12,366 nt of DNA from an uncultured Syntrophobacteraceae bacterium. GTDB lineage: Bacteria; Desulfobacterota; Syntrophobacteria; Syntrophobacterales; Syntrophobacteraceae. The position numbers and the translations under genes are program-made. The stretch is taken from NCBI GenBank assembly GCA_937889795.1, contig CALBZH010000595.1, positions 1-12,366 on the forward strand, written 5' to 3'. How positions within the stretch are numbered: the stretch's first letter is position 1; every line of letters starts with the position of its first letter. The notes beneath the pieces are model-generated. The model saw only the letters and a list, made by a program, of their open reading frames with translations, made no database searches and had not been told where the DNA came from. Positions 1 to 5,170 of this stretch are shown here, piece after piece.

Positions 1-46
1 AGATATCCACTCGTGACTGGAGTTCAGACGTGTGCTCTTCCGATCT
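1..46 (+). other. Illumina P7/index/read-2 adapter remnant (artefact)
   Basis: Bases 13-46 are the standard Illumina TruSeq read-2 adapter, beginning GTGACTGGAGTTCAGACG and ending CTCTTCCGATCT. The 12 bases before it fit the expected library layout: AGAT (1-4) is the end of the P7 flow-cell oligo and ATCCACTC (5-12) sits in the index slot. Its reverse complement is GAGTGGAT, which I recall as TruSeq index 23. This is library-construction sequence left at the contig end. Genomic sequence starts at 47, and any open frame beginning inside 1-46 has a false start. Confidence 0.98.
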
Positions 47-508
47 CTGGCCATCATCCGAAACCGCCTCTTCGGCGGCGCGGTGAACCCCGAGCGCGCG
101 GCGGCCCTGGCCCTTTATCACGATGCGGCGGAAGTCCTGACCGGAGACCTTCCGGCCCCCATCAAGTATTTCAATCCGGAAATCCGGCAGGCATCCAGAG
201 GCATCGAATCGGCGGCGTCCAAGCAGCTTTTCGAAATGATCCCCCCGGAGCTGAGGGCGGATTACGAAGCATTTCTGTTTCCAGACAACAAGGTGCTCGA
301 CCCCGACCTTCGCGCAATCGTGAAGGCCGCGGACAAGCTCTGCGCCTACATGAAATGCCTCGAAGAGCTGGGGGCCGGCAACCAGGAGTTCTCTAAGGCG
401 GAAAAGGCTCTGCGCAAGACCATTGAGCAGATCGACCTCGCCGAGGTCCACTATTTTCTAAAAACCTTCGTCCCCAGCGCCAGGTTGACCCTCGACGAGC
501 TCAGCTGA
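47..508 (+). CDS. yfbR: 5'-deoxynucleotidase YfbR (HD fold), 5'-truncated by contig end
   Basis: This is the C-terminal three quarters of a YfbR-type 5'-deoxynucleotidase (EC 3.1.3.89), a cytoplasmic metal-dependent HD-domain phosphohydrolase. It removes the 5' phosphate from deoxyribonucleoside monophosphates in nucleotide salvage. The visible protein starts at LAIIRNRLFGGAVN and contains the HD motif in YHDAAEVLTGDLPAPIKYF, then DKLCAYMKCLEELGAGN with the distal metal-ligand Asp, and ends in a VPSARLTLDELS tail. All of these align with my memory of E. coli YfbR, which is about 199 residues. About 40 N-terminal residues, including the first metal-binding His, are missing because the contig begins in adapter. 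A GTG at 32 gives an open start, but it lies inside the adapter and is not genuine. The stop is TGA at 506-508. The family call is firm; the exact substrate is inferred from the family. Confidence 0.93.
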   Translation: MAIIRNRLFGGAVNPERAAALALYHDAAEVLTGDLPAPIKYFNPEIRQASRGIESAASKQLFEMIPPELRADYEAFLFPDNKVLDPDLRAIVKAADKLCAYMKCLEELGAGNQEFSKAEKALRKTIEQIDLAEVHYFLKTFVPSARLTLDELS

Positions 509-521
509 GCCGGGATTCAGA

Positions 522-601
522 GTGAGCCCATATCCTGCCAGTGAAGGCGACAAATGATATGCTTGTAGGGGTGATTGGAATGCTGTAAAAATAGGGCTCA
601 C
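522..601. repeat. 8-bp inverted repeat flanking the yfbR-rhodanese gap
   Basis: GTGAGCCC at 522-529 and GGGCTCAC at 594-601 are exact reverse complements separated by 64 bases, within the gap between the yfbR stop and the rhodanese start. The arms continue as ATAT and (reading back) TAT, so the match nearly extends. The arms are far apart for a terminator. This could be a pair of operator half-sites or chance. Confidence 0.3.
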
Positions 602-650
602 CTGTGTTGAATACCACTCCCCAAAGACCCCGAAAAAAGAAAGGACCTCC

Positions 651-1223
651 ATGGTGAAGAAGCTGCTGCTCGCACTTTTTCTGGTGGTGACCGCCTGTTC
701 CTTGGCCACAGCCGACGGACCGGTTCCCAAAGACGAAAAAAAGCATACGACCATCGGGAAGTATGTGACGTCCGTCCAAGCTTACGAAATGTGGAAGGCC
801 AACCCCGACAAGGTCAAGGTTATCGATGTGCGTACGCCTGAAGAATACGTCTTCGTCGGACATGCGGCGATGGCCCACAATGTCCCATCGATGGTGTGGG
901 CCGGCAAGTTCAACGAGGAGAAGAAGGATTTCCCCCTGGTGGATAACCCTGATTTCGAGGCCCAGTTGAAGAAGAAATTCGGGGCGGAGGACACGCTCCT
1001 TGTGATGTGCCGGAGCGGCCATCGGAGCGCGAGCGCGATCAACCGCATGGCAAAGGCCGGCTTTGTCAACGTGTACAACATCTCAGATGGTTTTGAAGGC
1101 GACAAGGTCACGGATGACGAGAGCTCCTACAAAGGCAAACGCATGGTCAACGGCTGGAAGAACTCGCCGATTCCATGGACCTACGATCTCGACGCCGCTT
1201 TGGTTTTCAATCCTCAAAAGTAG
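651..1223 (+). CDS. Exported single-domain rhodanese-like protein
   Basis: The 190-residue product has a typical export signal (K3-K4, then the hydrophobic run L5-A15) followed by one rhodanese domain from about residue 35 to 160. Rhodanese hallmarks are visible: VIDVRTPEEY (57-66), a GHAAMAHNVP turn (70-79), and the active-site loop CRSGHRSA with the catalytic Cys at 120. The six-residue loop C-R-S-G-H-R is the size expected for sulfurtransferases, so sulfane-sulfur transfer in the periplasm is plausible. The C-terminal part (NGWKNSPIPWTYDLD) resembles other exported proteobacterial rhodaneses. VTAC at 13-16 fits a lipobox, so it may be a lipoprotein; cleavage after A21 (ATA|D) is the alternative. 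AAGGA at 641-645, five bases before ATG, supports the start. It lies 142 bases past yfbR and is probably a separate unit. The physiological acceptor cannot be told from the sequence. Confidence 0.9.
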   Translation: MVKKLLLALFLVVTACSLATADGPVPKDEKKHTTIGKYVTSVQAYEMWKANPDKVKVIDVRTPEEYVFVGHAAMAHNVPSMVWAGKFNEEKKDFPLVDNPDFEAQLKKKFGAEDTLLVMCRSGHRSASAINRMAKAGFVNVYNISDGFEGDKVTDDESSYKGKRMVNGWKNSPIPWTYDLDAALVFNPQK

Positions 1224-1257
1224 GAACTGCTCACGGCGATCGAACAGCTTCTCTTAG

Positions 1258-1282
1258 AGGGAGCGGCTCCCTGCCGCTCCCT
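1258..1282. terminator. Strong GC-rich hairpin, possible terminator between convergent genes
   Basis: AGGGAGCGGC (1258-1267), loop TCCCT, then GCCGCTCCCT (1273-1282) form a perfect 10-bp stem with a five-base loop. It sits 34 bases after the rhodanese stop and between two convergent genes, where a terminator is expected. No T-run follows on either strand, so it is not a canonical intrinsic terminator. It could be a non-canonical or Rho-assisted one, or an mRNA-stabilising hairpin. Confidence 0.5.
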
Positions 1283-1513
1283 GGGTGATCCGCGAACAGA
1301 CGTTCTCCAGAAGCTCCCCAGGAACGATGACGGCGATTGTGAGCACCCATCATCATTCCCGCAATCTTGTGGACCGGAATCCACCCTGTTGCAGGAATCG
1401 CAACCGGATCCCGCCTTTTGCTGTTGGGCTTCAACGCAGCGATCCTGCTCGCTGCCGGGATTCGCTGGCTTGACGCCATCACCTTTCCTGCGAATGGGGA
1501 GCTGCGGGAATGG

Positions 1514-1852
1514 TCACTGGCAATCTCTCAATGGCTCGCTGTCTATTTCATGGACTCGGCCACCGCGAAGATCCACTTTGGCGCAAGTGCCGATCGCCAG
1601 AAGACCTTCACGCTGGTCGAATTCCGTCTCTGAGCTGGTGGTGATCCTGCGACCGCCAATCACCCACTCGCCATGAAGTCCTTCGGCCGGTCTCGATTCG
1701 ACAACGCCATAGTGGCGGCCTCGAGCGTCGTCACCGCCGCGCCTCGCCAGGCTCGTATCCGGAAATAGGGATACAGCGAAGACAAGAAGACCGGCCACCA
1801 TAATCATGAGCGCATATAAAGGCTTCAGCCCTTGGATCGTTCGAATCCTCAT
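1514..1852 (-). CDS. Exported DUF5666-like small protein
   Basis: This 112-residue minus-strand product starts with a signal peptide: basic R2/R4/K10, hydrophobic core about 12-30, and probable cleavage after SLA at 34-36. A small globular domain follows (about 47-112). The wording YGVVESRPAEGLHGEWVIGG, then a Thr/Ser-rich strand (TTSSETEFDQ) and IGTCAKVDLR...VHEIDSEP, is the pattern of DUF5666-type OB-like beta-barrels: G-x-V-E-x-x-P, G-x-W-x-I-x-G, a short V-x-G-x-x-V-x-V strand. C90 and C111 could form a disulfide in the periplasm. The start is well fixed: reading the minus strand, AGGAGGAG lies four bases upstream of ATG. It stands alone, convergent to the rhodanese gene and divergent from the sigma-54 activator gene. 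No biochemical function is known to me for this family. The family assignment is by pattern memory and needs a profile search. Confidence 0.75.
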   Translation of the reverse strand: MRIRTIQGLKPLYALMIMVAGLLVFAVSLFPDTSLARRGGDDARGRHYGVVESRPAEGLHGEWVIGGRRITTSSETEFDQREGLLAIGTCAKVDLRGGRVHEIDSEPLRDCQ

Positions 1853-1856
1853 CGTT

Positions 1857-1864
1857 CTCCTCCT
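1857..1864 (-). promoter_or_regulatory. Shine-Dalgarno AGGAGGAG of the DUF5666-like gene
   Basis: On the minus strand the sequence reads AGGAGGAG-AACG-ATG, a perfect anti-16S match at ideal spacing. It is the main reason for choosing the minus-strand frame over the overlapping plus-strand frames in this region. Confidence 0.85.
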
Positions 1865-2090
1865 GGCTCACCTCGTCAGTCCAGTCGCCATATCGATGGT
1901 TACAGAAAACTAAGAACGGAGCCCCGCAAGCGCACATCACTCCGTGAAGAATTTGAACCGCTGGTGACTATTATGAAGTTCTGGCCGAATCCGATGCTTC
2001 ACACTTTGGCTGCGTGATTATGCTATGAAGTCGATGTGAGCACTCGATCGGGCAAGGACAGCGGTATCTCCATTCTCGCTGCAGGTAGGA

Positions 2091-2126
2091 TCCAAGGAAG
2101 GATTGCCGGGGTCAGACGTCCAAGGA
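2091..2126. repeat. Direct repeat TCCAAGGA x2 upstream of the activator gene
   Basis: TCCAAGGA occurs at 2091-2098 and again at 2119-2126, 28 bases apart start to start. The second copy is 19 bases before the ATG of the sigma-54 activator. A third partial copy (GCAAGGAC) is at 2052-2059. A role as a regulator binding site is possible, but short repeats like this also arise by chance. Confidence 0.25.
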
Positions 2127-2145
2127 CCCGGGTGGAGTCATTGAG

Positions 2146-3573
2146 ATGGGTAGTTTTCTGATCATCGACCACGACTTGGAGTTTTCTCTCGAACTGAAGG
2201 ATGCGATCGAGCTCCGTGATCACACGGTAACGCATGCCGATCGATTGAGGACAGCCATCCGAGAGGTTCAAGCGAAATCCTATGAAGTGGTTCTTTTCAA
2301 CATCCAGATGCCAGACGGCCAAGGAATTGAATCCCTGCCAGATTTCCTCCACGCAGACCATCCGCCAGAGGTGGTTGTTCTGGCGGACAGGGGGGACCCT
2401 GACGAAGCGGAGCACGCCATCCGGATCGGGGCTTGGGACTATATCGAACGGCCTTCAAATCCCCGCGCCCTGGCTCTTTCCTTGGTACACATCTTGGACT
2501 ACCGGAAACGAAAGGCCATAAGGAAGAGCGGTCCCCAGTACGCGGGGAAAGCCTACAAAGGCATTGCAGGGAGCGGACTTCGGATGAAGGCGTGCCAGGA
2601 AGTCTCCACGCTTGCAGCTCAAAGCGATGCCAATGTGCTCATTTCCGGAGAAACTGGGACCGGAAAGGAGTTGTTTGCATTGGCGATCCACAACAACAGT
2701 CGACGGGCTAAGGGACATTTTGTGGTGGTCGATTGCGCCAGCCTACCTGAAACCTTGGTCGAGAGTACGCTTTTCGGCCACGAACGGGGAGCCTTCACGG
2801 GGGCACATCGGTCTCAGAAGGGTCTTATTCTGCGAGCAGACGGCGGCACGTTGTTTTTGGATGAAGTGGGTGAGCTCCCGCTTCCCGCACAGAAGGCCTT
2901 TCTGCGGGTCCTCCAGGAGCGGCGCTTCCGGACGGTCGGTGGCACAGAGGAAATAAGGAGTGACTTTCGGCTCATCGCAGCAACGAACCGTGATCTCGAC
3001 GCCATGGTTGAAAAGAAGCGGTTCAGAAAGGATCTTCTCTTCCGGCTCCGAGCGTTCAGCATTCACTTGCCGCCCTTGAGAGACCGTATCGAAGACATCC
3101 ATGAGATCGTCATGCACCATATGCCGCGGATCTCTAAGCATTATGGCTGTCGAAAGAAGACCTTTTCCCCCGATTTTTTCGAGGCACTCTCCACGTACCG
3201 GTGGCCCGGCAATGTTCGAGAGCTTGTCAACGCGCTTGAGCGGGCCATCTCCGTCGCGCAACAGGAGCCAACCCTCTACCCTAAGCACCTTCCAACCTAT
3301 TTGCGGGTTGAAATGGCGCGATCCTCGATCGCCGATTCCGCGCAATCCACGGAGATGGATGGGGAGTCTCAAGGCACGCCCCGGTTCATGGCGAAATGGG
3401 GGGAGGCAAGAGAGGCCGCCCTGGCAGCGGCAGAAAAACAATACCTGAAGGAGCTTCTCACGTTCACTCAAGGCCGTCTGGCCGAAGCCATACGCGTTTC
3501 CGGGCTTTCGAGATCACGGCTTTACGCCCTCCTCAAGAAACACCGCATGCGAATCTGGGAAGAAAGGGAGTAA
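2146..3573 (+). CDS. NtrC-family sigma-54 activator with degenerate (phospho-dead) receiver
   Basis: The 475-residue cytoplasmic regulator has the three-part NtrC layout. Residues 1-120 form a receiver domain, about 138-372 an AAA+ sigma-54 activation domain, and about 430-468 a Fis-type helix-turn-helix (RLAEAIRVSGLSRSRLYALL). The AAA+ part is complete: Walker A GETGTGKE (168-175), GAFTGA (215-220) for contacting sigma-54, Walker B GGTLFLDE (233-240), an arginine-rich FRKDLLFRLR segment, and WPGNVREL from W353. The receiver keeps the fold and the GDPD...GAWDYIERPS wording, but the phosphoacceptor Asp is Asn (N52, codon AAC at 2299-2301). The acidic pair is D8-H9, the conserved Thr/Ser position appears to be A80, and the conserved Lys is R102. 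Normal phosphorelay control is therefore unlikely. No partner kinase gene is visible. GGAG at 2134-2137 precedes the ATG by eight bases. A sigma-54-like promoter follows this gene, in front of the SH3b gene. Confidence 0.95.
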   Translation: MGSFLIIDHDLEFSLELKDAIELRDHTVTHADRLRTAIREVQAKSYEVVLFNIQMPDGQGIESLPDFLHADHPPEVVVLADRGDPDEAEHAIRIGAWDYIERPSNPRALALSLVHILDYRKRKAIRKSGPQYAGKAYKGIAGSGLRMKACQEVSTLAAQSDANVLISGETGTGKELFALAIHNNSRRAKGHFVVVDCASLPETLVESTLFGHERGAFTGAHRSQKGLILRADGGTLFLDEVGELPLPAQKAFLRVLQERRFRTVGGTEEIRSDFRLIAATNRDLDAMVEKKRFRKDLLFRLRAFSIHLPPLRDRIEDIHEIVMHHMPRISKHYGCRKKTFSPDFFEALSTYRWPGNVRELVNALERAISVAQQEPTLYPKHLPTYLRVEMARSSIADSAQSTEMDGESQGTPRFMAKWGEAREAALAAAEKQYLKELLTFTQGRLAEAIRVSGLSRSRLYALLKKHRMRIWEERE

Positions 3574-3673
3574 CGCTCGCCCGGCGTCCTCCGCGCATGG
3601 ATTTCGTCTTCTTCTCCAGGACTCAATCCTCTTCAGCAGTACTCAGCGCATCCTGCTCCGCCCATGAGCCCCC

Positions 3674-3695
3674 TTAACCAGAACGCGATTAACCA
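3674..3695. repeat. Direct repeat TTAACCA x2, candidate activator site
   Basis: TTAACCA is at 3674-3680 and 3689-3695, 15 bases apart start to start. The pair lies about 40 bases upstream of the -24 element of the candidate sigma-54 promoter. Enhancer-binding proteins bind upstream of such promoters, usually at inverted repeats and often farther away, so this is only a candidate site. Confidence 0.3.
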
Positions 3696-3732
3696 ACAGA
3701 AATCACTAAGCTTATTTATTGAGCACGGCTTG

Positions 3733-3747
3733 TGGCACGAGAGTTGA
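3733..3747 (+). promoter_or_regulatory. Candidate sigma-54 (-24/-12) promoter for the SH3b gene
   Basis: The sequence is TGGCACG (3733-3739), four bases AGAG, then TTGA (3744-3747). The sigma-54 consensus is TGGCACG-N4-TTGC, so the -24 element is perfect, the spacing is exact, and only the C of the -12 GC is changed to A. Transcription would start near 3758, leaving a leader of roughly 65 bases before the ATG at 3825. The site directly follows a gene for a sigma-54 activator. Confidence 0.6.
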
Positions 3748-3824
3748 TCTACTGCAATGGATTGAAGCGAGGCGTTTTCACCTCTAACAATCGTCAATAT
3801 CCAGTTGAAAGGAAAAGGGTCGGT

Positions 3825-4289
3825 ATGGTGGTACTCTTGAAAAGGCGCTCGTTTTGGATGATTCTGCTTTTCCTCGTTGGCTGTCTGGTGGCAAGCCCAG
3901 CCTGGTCCGAGACGAAAAGCATTGGCAAGCCAAACACCAATGTGCGGTCGGGACCTGGGCTCAGGTACAAAGTCCTCTACAAAGCCCCAAAAGGCTACCC
4001 GTTGCAGATCCTGTCGAGACAGAAGGCATGGGTGAAGGTGCAAGACTGGCAAGGTGATATCGGCTGGGTCCATGCTCAAATGCTTTCGGATGTGCGCACC
4101 GCCGTCGTGCTCGTCGAACGCGCCAATGTCCGATCGGAGCCTTCGATCAACAGTTCTGTGCTTGGCAAAGTCTCACAAGGAGAGATCTATCTGGTGATGT
4201 CGCAAAGCTCCGACTGGGCGCAGATCGGCTACTACTTCGAAAAGGAGCGCTTGGGCTGGATCCGGGAAGACCTCGTATTCGGGAATTAG
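3825..4289 (+). CDS. Exported protein with two SH3b domains
   Basis: The 154-residue product has a basic start (K6-R8), a hydrophobic signal segment (10-23) and two bacterial SH3 domains that fill the rest. The first (about 31-88) has NVRSGPGLRYKVLYKAPKG and ends GDIGWVHAQML; the second (about 91-152) has ANVRSEPSINSSVLGKVSQG and ends RLGWIREDLV. The NVRSGPG-type turn and the closing GW(V/I) strand are SH3b signatures. Such proteins usually bind peptidoglycan or act as envelope targeting modules; no catalytic domain is attached. LVGC at 17-20 fits a lipobox, so it may be a lipoprotein; cleavage after AWS (26-28) is the alternative. The ATG at 3825 is preferred because AAGGG sits just before it. 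An in-frame GTG at 3732 would add 31 residues ahead of the signal peptide and overlap the candidate sigma-54 promoter. Confidence 0.85.
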   Translation: MVVLLKRRSFWMILLFLVGCLVASPAWSETKSIGKPNTNVRSGPGLRYKVLYKAPKGYPLQILSRQKAWVKVQDWQGDIGWVHAQMLSDVRTAVVLVERANVRSEPSINSSVLGKVSQGEIYLVMSQSSDWAQIGYYFEKERLGWIREDLVFGN

Positions 4290-4381
4290 AGCCCCAACGA
4301 TCGCACCCGTTCGCGCCTGAGTCCACGAGGAGCCTGAACTGGGACAAGAATGCCTGGATTCTAATGGCTGGTGAGCTCGGG

Positions 4382-4409
4382 TTGCGAAATGGCTGCTCGT
4401 TGTTACATT
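4382..4409 (+). promoter_or_regulatory. Possible sigma-70-type promoter of the trehalose operon
   Basis: TTGCGA (4382-4387) and TACATT (4404-4409) are separated by 16 bases, each matching four of six consensus positions, in an AT-richer pocket of an otherwise GC-rich gap. It would start transcription near 4416, about 90 bases before the first gene of the operon. This is a weak prediction. Confidence 0.35.
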
Positions 4410-4438
4410 TTACAAAAGAGCCAGGTCGATGCCTTCCG

Positions 4439-4478
4439 CGCTTCTCGCCAAGCGAAGCCAGCTTGCGGCTATTTCGCT
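4439..4478 (+). promoter_or_regulatory. Mutually exclusive hairpins in the operon leader
   Basis: AAGCG (4450-4454) can pair with CGCTT (4439-4443) around a six-base loop. The same bases are also part of AGCGAAGCC (4451-4459), which can pair with GGC (4467-4469) and TTCGCT (4473-4478) in a nine-pair stem with a three-base bulge. The two structures share bases and cannot form together. This could be an attenuator-like leader or incidental; no T-run follows. Confidence 0.25.
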
Positions 4479-4507
4479 CGCGCATTGCGTGAGATCGGAG
4501 GAACATC

Positions 4508-5170
4508 ATGGCAGAGCCCTTTGCCGTTAAAGATTGTGCGCTCATATCCATCGGGACCGGTGAGCGGGCGCAAAATCTGCGCGAGCTGCGAGACCGGATT
4601 CTCACGACCCAGCCGGGGTCCATTTACCATCACTTTTGGGGCGGCCTCCTGAGGCCGAGCTTCGATGATCCGGAGTACCAAAACGATTTCGCCGCATGGG
4701 CGGGGAGAGGGTTGCACGATACGCGCCTCGCTGAACGGCTATCGCTCATCGATCCCAGTGAATTCCAGGACCTGGAAGCCCTGCGACGAGAGCTCGTCGA
4801 AGTCGTCGAGGAGCGTCTCGAAGAGACGGAAATGGTACCCTGGGCGAAGTCGGACCACCAGTTTTACTTCGTGCGGTCCCAGATCGTGGTTTTCGACACG
4901 AGCCTTCGCGTCAAGGATGTCGATGGATGGGCTGCGCTCCTCCCGCGCTTTCCCGTGAGCAGCATTTTCTATCATTTCATCGATGCCCGGCGCCGTACGG
5001 AGAGCAGGAACGACGACTTCTCCGAGTGGCTCCTGGGCTTCGGCGATGAGCACACGCAGCTCATCTATCGCCTGTGGGCGATCGATCCGTACTTCAGCAC
5101 GCTCAGTGAGCTGAAGAGCGAGCTTGCCTCCATCCTCGGCAGCTACCTTCAAGCGAGGCAAGGACAATGA
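4508..5170 (+). CDS. DUF5752-like protein with two homologous halves, first gene of trehalose operon
   Basis: The 220-residue product is soluble, with no signal peptide or membrane segment. It resembles the DUF5752 family, which I recall next to trehalose or glycogen glycosyltransferases; no reaction is known to me. The two halves are homologous. F5-F43 (containing GSIYHHF at 37-43) aligns without gaps to F119-F157 (containing SSIFYHF at 151-157), an offset of 114 residues. After that, DFAAW...RLSLIDP...LEALRREL matches DFSEW...RLWAIDP...LSELKSEL with one single-residue gap. Shared features are the Tyr/His-His-Phe cluster, the DF-x-x-W turn and the IDP motif. GGAGGAACATC just before the ATG gives a strong ribosome site. 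The stop overlaps the treT start (ATGA), so the two are likely co-translated. A structural or regulatory partner of TreT is a reasonable guess, not shown by the sequence. Confidence 0.8.
   Translation: MAEPFAVKDCALISIGTGERAQNLRELRDRILTTQPGSIYHHFWGGLLRPSFDDPEYQNDFAAWAGRGLHDTRLAERLSLIDPSEFQDLEALRRELVEVVEERLEETEMVPWAKSDHQFYFVRSQIVVFDTSLRVKDVDGWAALLPRFPVSSIFYHFIDARRRTESRNDDFSEWLLGFGDEHTQLIYRLWAIDPYFSTLSELKSELASILGSYLQARQGQ

Noticed and set aside
13..396. Plus-strand open frame beginning in the adapter
   Set aside because: The start and first codons are adapter sequence, and it overlaps the well-supported yfbR frame; its protein has no family-like features.
568..584. GG-N10-GC spacing upstream of the rhodanese gene, possible sigma-54 promoter
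   Set aside because: Only the GG, GC and few other positions match TGGCACG-N4-TTGC; too weak to call.
1231..1482. Minus-strand 83-codon open frame downstream of the DUF5666-like gene
   Set aside because: It has a passable GGAAAGG before its start, but runs through the strong hairpin at 1258-1282 and its composition is low-complexity and basic with no family pattern.
1343..1633. Plus-strand open frame with a hydrophobic stretch (ILLAAGIRWLDAI), possible membrane protein remnant
   Set aside because: No ATG and no ribosome site near its only starts, the second half overlaps the well-supported minus-strand DUF5666-like gene, and no homologue comes to mind. A frameshifted gene remnant cannot be excluded; a translated search of 1283-1513 would settle it.
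3732..3824. Upstream GTG start for the SH3b protein
   Set aside because: It would put 31 charged residues before the signal peptide and overlap the candidate sigma-54 promoter; the ATG at 3825 has a ribosome site.
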